From Acidobacteriota bacterium (GTDB taxonomy: Bacteria; Acidobacteriota; Thermoanaerobaculia; Thermoanaerobaculales; Thermoanaerobaculaceae), in the NCBI GenBank assembly GCA_027458945.1, contig DAIDOU010000002.1:1-6964 (forward strand): DNA of 6,964 nucleotides. The letters run 5' to 3'. Below are positions 1-5,567 of this stretch, in pieces. Within the stretch, counting starts at the first letter, position 1; every line of letters starts with the position of its first letter. The translations under genes were made by a program, and so were the position numbers. A model generated the notes under the pieces. That model saw only the letters and a list, made by a program, of their open reading frames with translations. It had not been told where the DNA came from and made no database searches.

Positions 1-318
1 GCCGATCGCCAGCGGCACGACCGTGAGGCCCTTCTCGGCCACCTTGCTGGCGAGGCGGACGATCTCGCGCTTGGCGAGCAGCAGCTTGCGCCGCCGCGTC
101 GGGTCGTGGGTCGCGTAGCCGGCGTTCTCGTACGGCGCGACGTGAACGCCCGCGAGAAACGCCTCCCCGGCCTCGAACGCGACCCATCCCTCCTGGATCT
201 TGGCGTGGCTCTCGCGGACCGATTTGACCTCGCTGCCGGTGAGCACGATCCCGGCGGTGATGTGCTCGAGGATCTCGTACTCGAAGCGGGCCTTGCGGTT
301 CGAAGCCAGCACCTTCAT
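1..318 (-). CDS. smpB: SsrA-binding protein SmpB, N-terminal 106 residues (cut by window edge)
   Basis: SmpB binds tmRNA (ssrA) and delivers it to stalled ribosomes for trans-translation, a cytoplasmic ribosome-rescue pathway. Translating the reverse strand from the ATG at 318-316 gives MKVLASNRKARFEYEI, then an AGIVLTGSEVKSVRE segment, GWVAFEAGEAFL, HVAPYENAGY, HDPTRRRKLLLAKREI and EKGLTVVPLAIG. These are the conserved SmpB blocks in the right order, including the N-R-K-A start and the HDPxRxRKLLL loop. The family is usually about 150-160 residues, so roughly 45-50 C-terminal residues, including the basic tail that acts in the decoding centre, lie left of base 1. The start codon overlaps the stop of the upstream gene as ATGA (315-318), so translation is probably coupled to it. 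A weak GAGG (329-332) lies 10 bases upstream of the start. Identity is very secure. Confidence 0.97.
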   Translation of the reverse strand, partial: MKVLASNRKARFEYEILEHITAGIVLTGSEVKSVRESHAKIQEGWVAFEAGEAFLAGVHVAPYENAGYATHDPTRRRKLLLAKREIVRLASKVAEKGLTVVPLAIG

Positions 319-1841
319 GCGCGGACGGCCTCGCCCAGGACCGGGACGAGTTCGCGGTCGAACTGGCGGCCGGCCTCGGCGCGGATGAGGTCGAGCGCGG
401 CGTCGCGCGACATCGAACGGCGGTATGACGACGGCGAGGTGAACACGTCGTACACCTCGGCCAGGTGGATGATGCGGCTGGCGAGCGGGATCGTGCGCCC
501 GCCGAGGCGCTCCGGATAGCCGCTGCCGTCCCAACGCTCATGGTGGTGGCGGATCGCCCCGGCGAGGTCGCCGGGAAACTCGGCCGCCTCCACGATGCGG
601 GCGCCGAGCACCGGGTGGCGGCGGTAGAGGCGTTGCTCGGCATCACCGGGGCGCTCGAGCCGGTAGGCGCGGGCGTAGTCGAGTTCCCGCATGCCGACGT
701 CGTGCAGGTACGCAGCCACCGTGATCAGCTCTTCCTGCTGCTCGGTAAGGCCGAGGGCGGCCGCCATCTTCTGCGCGATCTCCGACGTGGACTGCGAGTG
801 CTGCCGCAGGTGCGGGAACGACGCCTCACCCGGCTCGAGGAGGACGCGCGCGAGGTTACGGGCGGCCCGGCGGTAGTCGCGCAGCGAGCGGGCCAGGTCG
901 AGGGCGTGGCCCGCCGCCGCGAACACGGCATCGACGGATGCGCCGCCGGCCGGCGTCACGACCGAGAGTGCGACCCACAGCGGTGGGCCGGCCAGCAGCA
1001 CCGCAGTCCTGATCTCCTCGGCCCGCGCCTGGCTTCCCCCGCTCTCGCGCTCGTCCCAGCCCCACAGCCCTGGAGCCGGCGCCTTCACGCCCGCCGACAG
1101 GAACGCGCTCGCCTGGTGCGCCGCGACGGCTTCCCGGCGTTGCGGGTCGAGCGCCACGGACTGCAGCGCGAGGGCGCGGGCACTCCCGCCGTCGGTGAGC
1201 GTGAGGACCGCCGCGGCAACCTCTGGGAGAGCGGCCAGCGACCGCACCACCGCGGTCACGTCCTCGACCATCCCGGCGTGGAGGTGGGCGCCGGCGTCGT
1301 GCCCTCGCACCGGGGTGAGCGTTGGGGCGAGCGCCGGAGAGGCAGGCGGGACGGGAGCGGGAGCAGGAGCAGGAGCGGGAGCGGAGTTCGGCTGGCCGGC
1401 GGGGTCGGCCAGGAACGATTCGAACGCGTGCCCGATGGCCCGGGCCGCGGGCAGATCATCGGGGGTAAACGGCAGCCGCCGCGACTTGTCGCGCACGTCG
1501 ACGATCCCGACGAGGCGTTCCGCGGCCGTGATCGGGATCGTCAGGAGGCGCGACGTGCCGGCGCCTTCGAGCAGCGACTGCAACGGCGGGGCCTCGTCGA
1601 GGGCGTTGACGTACGCGGGAGCGGTGCGATGGCGCCGGGTCCAGTCGCAGAGGGGGTGGCCGAGCGGCAGCGTCGGCGCCAGCTCATCCCGGCGCCCGAA
1701 CCCGTAGCTGGTGGCGAGCTCGAACGCGCCGTCGCCGCTCTCGAGGTACAGCGCCGCCTTCGTCGCCTGCAGCTCCTCCAGGCAACGGTACAGAATCTCC
1801 TTGGCGCGCTGTTCGCGCTCGTGGTCCCACGACGGCAGCAT
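315..1841 (-). CDS. GAF / degenerate HD-GYP-type signalling protein
   Basis: A 508-residue cytoplasmic protein with no membrane segment or signal peptide. Residues about 15-146 look like a GAF sensor domain. Residues 150-178 are a Pro/Ala linker containing five A-P pairs. Residues about 185-320 form a second alpha/beta domain, possibly a diverged GAF or roadblock fold. Residues about 345-508 form an HD-GYP-like domain. Visible HD-GYP marks are H348, the HD pair H380-D381, H409 in RRHP, H433-H434-E435 and D438-GSGYP-443. Canonical HD-GYP phosphodiesterases degrade cyclic di-GMP. Here the lysine of HDxGK is M384 (HDVGM), and the usual A-D-x-Y-D reads A-E-V-Y-D (E462), so activity may be altered or lost. 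The open frame continues upstream to 2348, but that extension runs antisense through lpxC. The ATG at 1841 is preferred because GGGAG (1847-1851) lies 5 bases before it. It is followed by smpB with an ATGA overlap. Domain class is well supported; substrate is unknown. Confidence 0.88.
   Translation of the reverse strand: MLPSWDHEREQRAKEILYRCLEELQATKAALYLESGDGAFELATSYGFGRRDELAPTLPLGHPLCDWTRRHRTAPAYVNALDEAPPLQSLLEGAGTSRLLTIPITAAERLVGIVDVRDKSRRLPFTPDDLPAARAIGHAFESFLADPAGQPNSAPAPAPAPAPVPPASPALAPTLTPVRGHDAGAHLHAGMVEDVTAVVRSLAALPEVAAAVLTLTDGGSARALALQSVALDPQRREAVAAHQASAFLSAGVKAPAPGLWGWDERESGGSQARAEEIRTAVLLAGPPLWVALSVVTPAGGASVDAVFAAAGHALDLARSLRDYRRAARNLARVLLEPGEASFPHLRQHSQSTSEIAQKMAAALGLTEQQEELITVAAYLHDVGMRELDYARAYRLERPGDAEQRLYRRHPVLGARIVEAAEFPGDLAGAIRHHHERWDGSGYPERLGGRTIPLASRIIHLAEVYDVFTSPSSYRRSMSRDAALDLIRAEAGRQFDRELVPVLGEAVRA
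1353..1382 (-). repeat. Five-unit 6-bp tandem repeat coding for (Ala-Pro)5
   Basis: Five adjacent 6-base units of the form RGGAGC on the + strand, differing only at the first purine, encode A154 to P163 in the linker of the GAF/HD-GYP-type protein. The unit is a multiple of three, so gain or loss of copies would lengthen or shorten the interdomain linker without breaking the frame. The flanking linker is also rich in Pro and Ala. Confidence 0.85.
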
Positions 1842-1874
1842 GACGGCTCCCGGGTCGAAGTCTAACACCGTGGC

Positions 1875-1894
1875 GTGTGGTCGTTGAGCCACAC
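1875..1894. promoter_or_regulatory. Inverted repeat GTGTGG-N8-CCACAC, copy 1 (candidate operator)
   Basis: Perfect 6-base arms GTGTGG (1875-1880) and CCACAC (1889-1894) flank an 8-base spacer (1881-1888). The repeat centre is 43 bases upstream of the HD-GYP gene start and 96 bases upstream of lpxC. An identical pair of arms with the same spacer length occurs at 2941-2960. The spacing of about two half-sites per 14-base centre-to-centre distance would suit a dimeric DNA-binding protein. Which regulator binds, if any, cannot be told from the sequence. Confidence 0.5.
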
Positions 1895-1942
1895 ATCGCG
1901 GCGGAGGCGCCACAGGTCCGCACTCGGGGCATGGCCGGAGCC

Positions 1943-1958
1943 TGGCACGCTCCTCGCT
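1943..1958 (+). promoter_or_regulatory. Sigma-54-like -24/-12 promoter candidate for lpxC
   Basis: TGGCACG (1943-1949), four bases (1950-1953), then TCGCT (1954-1958) match the sigma-54 consensus TGGCACG-N4-TTGCW with one mismatch (T to C) and the exact required GG-to-GC spacing. The predicted start point is about 1969, giving a very short leader of about 12 bases that starts at the GGAGG ribosome site (1970-1974). That short leader is a caution. The competing reading is a sigma-70-type -10, TAAGAT (1958-1963), without a clear -35. A sigma-54-type activator (5564-6907) lies in the same cluster. Confidence 0.4.
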
Positions 1959-1980
1959 AAGATGGACCCGGAGGCGAGCG

Positions 1981-2895
1981 ATGGCCTGGCAGAGGACGAT
2001 CCTTCGAACCGCGAGCGCCACGGGCGTCGGGATCCACGGCGGCGAACAGGTGGCGTTGCGCCTGCGCCCCGCCCCGCCCGGGACCGGCATCGTCTTCGTG
2101 CGAAACGACATCGGGATCTCGATCCCGGCTCGCGCCGAGAACGCTCGCGACCTGGCGTACGCGACGACGTTGCGCCTGCGGGGTGCTGAGGCACGGACCG
2201 TGGAGCACCTTTTGGCGGCGGTTCTCGGGACCGGCGTCACCAACCTCTTCGTCGACCTCTCCGGTGCCGAGGTGCCGATCCTGGACGGCTCGGCGTTGCC
2301 GTTCGTGGAGCTGTTGCGGCGCGCCGGGTTCGACGAGCAGAACGTCACCCTGCCGGAGATGCGGGTCCGGCGCGCCGTGCGGGTAGGGGACGGGGAGCGC
2401 TGGATCGAGCTTCGCCCGGCCGACGAGCTGGCGATCGACTATCTGGTCAGTTATGACGCTCCCGCCGTCGGCCGGCAGCGCTTCACCGGGGCGATCACGC
2501 CGCAGCGGTTCGCCGCGGAGTTGGCGCCGGCGCGCACCTTCGGGTTCCTCGACGAGGTGCCGGCACTGCGGCAGCGCGGGCTCGGGCTCGGAGGCTCGCT
2601 CGACAACTGCATCGTGGTGGATCGCGGGCGCGTCCTCTCCGGCGAGCTGCGCTTCCCCGACGAGTTCGTGCGCCACAAGGTGCTCGACCTGATCGGCGAT
2701 CTGGCGCTGCTCGAGTATCCACTGCGGGCCCGAGTGGTCGCGCACAAGGCCGGCCATGCCCTGCACGTGGCGGCGCTGAACGAGTTGCTCGCCAACCCGG
2801 AGGCGTGGGAGCTGGTCGAGCCCGATCGGCTGGCCGCGCTCTCCGTGCATCCCTACTCCGGCGAGAGGGAGTTCGAGGCCGAAATCGCCGGTTGA
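1981..2895 (+). CDS. lpxC: UDP-3-O-acyl-N-acetylglucosamine deacetylase LpxC
   Basis: LpxC is the cytoplasmic zinc amidase that removes acetate from UDP-3-O-acyl-GlcNAc, the committed step of lipid A synthesis. The 304-residue product is the normal family length. It opens with QRTILRTASATGVGIH, as LpxC proteins do. The zinc ligands are visible as H76 in TVEHLLAA, and H232 and D236 in FVRHKVLDLIGD. E75 is the expected general base next to the first ligand, and H259 in KAGHALH is the expected catalytic histidine. EVPILDGSALPFVE (97-110), ARTFGFLDE (184-192) and GGSLDNCIVVD (204-214) are further family blocks. The start is fixed by GGAGG (1970-1974), 6 bases upstream. No catalytic residue is missing, so the enzyme should be active. 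It is transcribed divergently from the GAF/HD-GYP gene and in the same direction as the DUF4390-ntrYX genes after a 66-base gap. LpxC is often under tight control in other bacteria because its level sets LPS supply. Confidence 0.98.
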   Translation: MAWQRTILRTASATGVGIHGGEQVALRLRPAPPGTGIVFVRNDIGISIPARAENARDLAYATTLRLRGAEARTVEHLLAAVLGTGVTNLFVDLSGAEVPILDGSALPFVELLRRAGFDEQNVTLPEMRVRRAVRVGDGERWIELRPADELAIDYLVSYDAPAVGRQRFTGAITPQRFAAELAPARTFGFLDEVPALRQRGLGLGGSLDNCIVVDRGRVLSGELRFPDEFVRHKVLDLIGDLALLEYPLRARVVAHKAGHALHVAALNELLANPEAWELVEPDRLAALSVHPYSGEREFEAEIAG

Positions 2896-2896
2896 C

Positions 2897-2918
2897 GCCG
2901 GCCCGGCCGCCGGCCGGC
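2897..2918 (+). other. GC-only stem-loop just after lpxC
   Basis: Seven-base arms GCCGGCC (2897-2903) and GGCCGGC (2912-2918) with an 8-base loop begin two bases past the lpxC stop. No T-run follows, so this is not a standard intrinsic terminator. It could slow transcription or protect an mRNA end, or may simply reflect local GC richness. Confidence 0.3.
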
Positions 2919-2940
2919 TCCGCGGGGCTCTCCCAGGCTG

Positions 2941-2960
2941 GTGTGGTAGGATTGCCACAC
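2941..2960. promoter_or_regulatory. Inverted repeat GTGTGG-N8-CCACAC, copy 2 (candidate operator, abuts the DUF4390 start)
   Basis: The arms GTGTGG (2941-2946) and CCACAC (2955-2960) are identical to copy 1 at 1875-1894, with the same 8-base spacer length. Here the pairing extends by two more bases on each side (2939-2946 with 2955-2962), reaching the A of the DUF4390 ATG. The spacer contains a -10-like TAGGAT (2947-2952) preceded by TG plus one base, an extended -10 arrangement. A protein bound here would therefore cover a promoter. The same bases in RNA would form an 8-bp hairpin with the AGGA ribosome site in the loop. Confidence 0.5.
2944..2952 (+). promoter_or_regulatory. Extended -10-like promoter candidate for DUF4390-ntrYX
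   Basis: TGG followed by TAGGAT (2947-2952) fits an extended -10 form (TGn-TAnnAT). Start would be near 2959, only about 3 bases before the ATG at 2962, so the transcript would be leaderless or nearly so. No -35 hexamer is visible at normal spacing. If the promoter is real, the sensory genes can be transcribed separately from lpxC. Confidence 0.3.
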
Positions 2961-2961
2961 C

Positions 2962-3462
2962 ATGGTGCTGGCTGCGATCCTGCTGGCTGCGGCCGCGGCC
3001 CCGGAACTCGAGCTGACGCTCACGCCCGCCCCCGGCCGGCTGGCGGTCCAGGTCGTGGTACAGCGTACGCTGCCCGCCGAGTGGACCGAGGCGCTGGCGG
3101 CGGGGGCGCCGGTCAGCATCACCTATCGCCTGCGCCTGTACCGCAATCGTCACTGGCTCTGGGATCAGCGCGTCGCCGGCCACGAGTTGGTCGTCAAGGC
3201 GCAACGCGACCCGGTCACCGGCGTCTTCTCGCTGGTAGCCGAACTCGACGGGGAGATCCTCGCCTCCGGCGAGGTTGGCAGCCTCGAGGAGGCGGTGCGC
3301 TGGGTGACCCATCCGCCGCCGTCCGAGATCGCGGTCCCGCTGCGCCGGGAGCCCCTCCTCCTATTCGTGCGCGCCGAGTTCCTGACCCGCTACAAGCTGC
3401 TCGTGATCCCGACGACGGTCGGGACCGACTGGGTGCAGGTCTCGGTGCCGGAGTTGCCGTGA
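2962..3462 (+). CDS. DUF4390 domain-containing exported protein
   Basis: A 166-residue protein of the uncharacterised DUF4390 family, whose members I recall occurring beside NtrY-like kinases. Family-type features are the AL..GAPVSITYRLRLYR stretch (44-61), HWLWD (64-68), an R-D-P-x-T-G-V-F turn (82-89), a SLEEAV helix (107-112), the FVRAEFLTRYKLL strand-turn (135-147) and a C-terminal DWVQVSVPEL strand. Residues 1-13 are a hydrophobic MVLAAILLAAAAA segment that should act as a signal peptide, placing the rest in the periplasm. It is atypical in having no Lys or Arg before the hydrophobic core. The start is certain within this frame because a TAG stop (2947-2949) lies 12 bases upstream. Its stop overlaps the ntrY start as GTGA (3459-3462). 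Likely role, by inference only: an exported partner of the adjacent kinase. No enzymatic motif is seen. Confidence 0.87.
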   Translation: MVLAAILLAAAAAPELELTLTPAPGRLAVQVVVQRTLPAEWTEALAAGAPVSITYRLRLYRNRHWLWDQRVAGHELVVKAQRDPVTGVFSLVAELDGEILASGEVGSLEEAVRWVTHPPPSEIAVPLRREPLLLFVRAEFLTRYKLLVIPTTVGTDWVQVSVPELP

Positions 3463-5567
3463 GGGAGTGGCGGCGGCGCTGGCAGCGCTACCGGCGGCAG
3501 AACCGGTTCCTCGCCGCGGTCTATCTCGGGCTGCTCCTGCTGGTCGGCGGCGGCTTCGCGCTTTTCTCCCGCATGGTCGGGTTGCCGGCCGAGCAGCTGA
3601 CCAACCGCCTGCTGACGTTCTTGCTGTGGTGGTTCGACCTGACCCTGATCGCGATCCTGCTCTTCATCCTGCTGCGCAACTTCCTCAAGCTGGCGCTCGA
3701 GCGCCACTACGGGATCCTCGGCTCCCGCTTCCGCACCAAGCTGCTCCTCTCGTACCTCGGCCTGATCCTGGTCCCGACCTCGCTGCTCTTTCTGCTCTCC
3801 GCGGCGTTGCTCTCGGGTGCGGCCAAGTCGTGGTTCTCCGCGCCGGTCGAGCGCATGGCTCGGGCCGGGGTCGAGATCGCCGACGGGATGCGGGACGAGG
3901 CCGAGGCCCGCGTCGAGCGCGCCGCCGGCGTGATCGCCGGGCACATCCGGGGGCTCGGGTCGGAGCGCGCGCGCCTCGCCGAGATCGAGCGCCTGCACGC
4001 CGAGCTCGGCGATCAGCTCACCGGCCTGCTCCGTGACGGGATCCCGGTCGTCGAGTTCGCCGACCCGCGCCAGCGCGTCCTGCAGAAGCTGCCACCGTTG
4101 CCGGCCGGCGCGTTCAAGGCCGACGGCGTCCGCAGCGACCGTTTCGGCAGGACGCTCGTGGTGCGCGCCTGGCGGCTGTTGCCGGACGGCTCCGCCATTC
4201 TCGTCGGCGAGGCGCTGCCCGAGGCGCTCGGCGAGGCGCAGGCTCGCCTGGCGGCCGGCGGCGCCGCCTACGAGCGACTGAAGATCGAGCGGCCGACGAT
4301 CACAGCGACGGTCGTCCTCGGGTTCGGCGGCCTCGCGCTGCTCGTGGCCTTCGCGGCGATCTGGCTCGGCCTGTACCTCTCGCGCCGGTTCACGGCGCCG
4401 TTGCTCGCGTTGGCGGCGACGACGCAGAGGATCGCCGGCGGCGAGTCGCTGGAGCCGGTGCCGCTGCCGGCCGAGGACGAGGTCGGGATGCTCGTCGGCT
4501 CGTTCAACTCGATGGTGGCGCGGCTGCGGCAGCGCGACGAGGAGCTCAACGCCGCCGTGCGCCGGCTCGACGCCGTGCTCGGCGCGGTGCGCACCGGCGT
4601 GCTGACGCTCGACGCGGCCCGGAGTTCGGTGCGCGGCAACCCGGCCGCGGCGGCGATGCTTGGGGTTCCGGAGCTGGTCGCGGCCGCGCTGCCGCTGGAA
4701 CGGCTCGAGGCGGCCGGCCTGGGCCGCATCGCGGAGACGATTCGGGGGGCGATGGGGCCGGTGCGCGGGTCGCTCACCGTGTATCCGGGCGGGGTGGCGC
4801 GACACCTCGAGATGGCGGTCGTGCCGCTGGGTGGGGAGGAGCAACCCGAGGGCTGGGTGGTCGCGCTCGAAGACCTCACGCAGCTGCAGCGGGCGCAGCG
4901 CTTGGCGGCCTGGAGCGAGGTGGCGCGGCGCATCGCCCATCAGATCAAGAACCCGTTAACGCCGATCCGGCTGGCCGCGGAGCGCATGGCGCGACACGTG
5001 GAGCGCGGCCGCGCCGACCTGGGCGAGGTCGTCATGCAGGGGAGCCGGGCGATCGTCGAACACGTGCAGGCGATGCAGGAGATGGTGGACAGCTTCTCGC
5101 GCTACGCGAAGATGCCGCCGCTGGCGCGTCGGCCGGTACGGATCGGCGCGCTCGCCGCTCAGGCCGTGGCGCTCTACCAGGGCGTGCGCGATGGCCTGCG
5201 CGTCGAGTTGGTGGACCGTTCCGGCGCGCTGGAACTCCTGCTCGATCCGGACCAGTTCCGCCAGGTGCTCACCAACCTCATCGACAACGCGGTCGAGGCC
5301 TCGCCCGCGGGCGGCTCGGTGACGGTCACGGTCGCCCACGAAGGGGACGAGGTGACAGTGACGGTCGCCGACCAGGGATCCGGGCTCGAGGTGGACGACC
5401 CGGAGCTGCCGTTCCAGCCGTTCTACTCGACCAAGGGGAGAGGTTCCGGCGTCGGCCTCGCGATGGTGCAGCGGATCGTGACCGACCACGGCGGCACCGT
5501 GCGCCTCGAGGCGAACCGACCCTCCGGGGTCGTCGCGGTCGTGCGTCTTCCGGGGGGTGGCGCGTGA
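3459..5567 (+). CDS. ntrY: NtrY-like membrane sensor histidine kinase
   Basis: A 702-residue kinase starting at GTG 3459, which overlaps the DUF4390 stop and has GGAG (3450-3453) 5 bases upstream. The open frame extends further left only as an overlap with lpxC. The N-terminus has three membrane segments at about 17-36, 51-73 and 94-118. An extracytoplasmic region follows (about 119-279), then a fourth membrane segment at about 280-307. This is the NtrY arrangement. Next come HAMP (about 308-362), a PAS-like domain (about 366-475, with N394-PAAAAMLG), HisKA with the phospho-acceptor H494 in RRIAHQIKNPLTPIRL, and an HATPase_c domain with N-box N606-LIDNAVEA, G1 box D638-QGSGL, F box P651-FQPFYSTKG and G2 box GSGVGLAMV. 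All catalytic motifs are intact. It should autophosphorylate on H494 and pass phosphate to the adjacent regulator. The signal sensed is unknown; nitrogen is only one possibility, and the lpxC context hints at envelope state. Confidence 0.93.
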   Translation: MREWRRRWQRYRRQNRFLAAVYLGLLLLVGGGFALFSRMVGLPAEQLTNRLLTFLLWWFDLTLIAILLFILLRNFLKLALERHYGILGSRFRTKLLLSYLGLILVPTSLLFLLSAALLSGAAKSWFSAPVERMARAGVEIADGMRDEAEARVERAAGVIAGHIRGLGSERARLAEIERLHAELGDQLTGLLRDGIPVVEFADPRQRVLQKLPPLPAGAFKADGVRSDRFGRTLVVRAWRLLPDGSAILVGEALPEALGEAQARLAAGGAAYERLKIERPTITATVVLGFGGLALLVAFAAIWLGLYLSRRFTAPLLALAATTQRIAGGESLEPVPLPAEDEVGMLVGSFNSMVARLRQRDEELNAAVRRLDAVLGAVRTGVLTLDAARSSVRGNPAAAAMLGVPELVAAALPLERLEAAGLGRIAETIRGAMGPVRGSLTVYPGGVARHLEMAVVPLGGEEQPEGWVVALEDLTQLQRAQRLAAWSEVARRIAHQIKNPLTPIRLAAERMARHVERGRADLGEVVMQGSRAIVEHVQAMQEMVDSFSRYAKMPPLARRPVRIGALAAQAVALYQGVRDGLRVELVDRSGALELLLDPDQFRQVLTNLIDNAVEASPAGGSVTVTVAHEGDEVTVTVADQGSGLEVDDPELPFQPFYSTKGRGSGVGLAMVQRIVTDHGGTVRLEANRPSGVVAVVRLPGGGA

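Larger units (their letters stand above)
1842..1980. promoter_or_regulatory. Divergent promoter region between the GAF/HD-GYP gene and lpxC
   Basis: These 139 bases separate two genes transcribed away from each other, so both promoters should lie here. Leftward, a weak -10-like TAGACT (1864 to 1859 on the minus strand) precedes the GGGAG ribosome site of the HD-GYP gene, with no good -35. Rightward, there is a sigma-54-like element (1943-1958) overlapping a -10-like TAAGAT (1958-1963), then GGAGG (1970-1974) six bases before the lpxC ATG. An inverted repeat (1875-1894) sits on the leftward side. Long frames read through here on both strands, but none resembles a protein. Confidence 0.7.

Noticed and set aside
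465..1865. 466-codon plus-strand open frame opposite the GAF/HD-GYP gene
   Set aside because: Antisense shadow. The gene on the minus strand has clear domain motifs and this frame has none.
1898..1913. Leftward sigma-54-like TGGC...GC spacing before the GAF/HD-GYP gene
   Set aside because: Only the core GG and GC fit; four other consensus positions differ, which is expected by chance in GC-rich DNA.
1842..2348. 169-residue N-terminal extension of the GAF/HD-GYP reading frame
   Set aside because: It runs antisense through the divergent promoter and lpxC, is Arg/Ala-rich without domain features, and a good ribosome site marks the start at 1841.
2939..2955. Sigma-54 element reading of the gap before DUF4390 (GG and TTGC present)
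   Set aside because: The GG-to-GC distance is 14 bases rather than 12, so it does not fit a -24/-12 promoter.
1957..3312. 451-codon minus-strand open frame opposite lpxC and DUF4390
   Set aside because: Composition (rich in R, Q, H, G) is typical of antisense frames in GC-rich DNA. It lies over secure genes and matches no family.
2805..3458. 218-residue upstream extension of the NtrY frame
   Set aside because: It overlaps the lpxC 3' end and all of DUF4390 in another frame. The GTG at 3459 has a ribosome site and starts directly before the first membrane segment.
3390..4940. 516-codon minus-strand open frame opposite ntrY
   Set aside because: Antisense shadow, dominated by R, E, Q, H and A repeats, with no recognisable motif.
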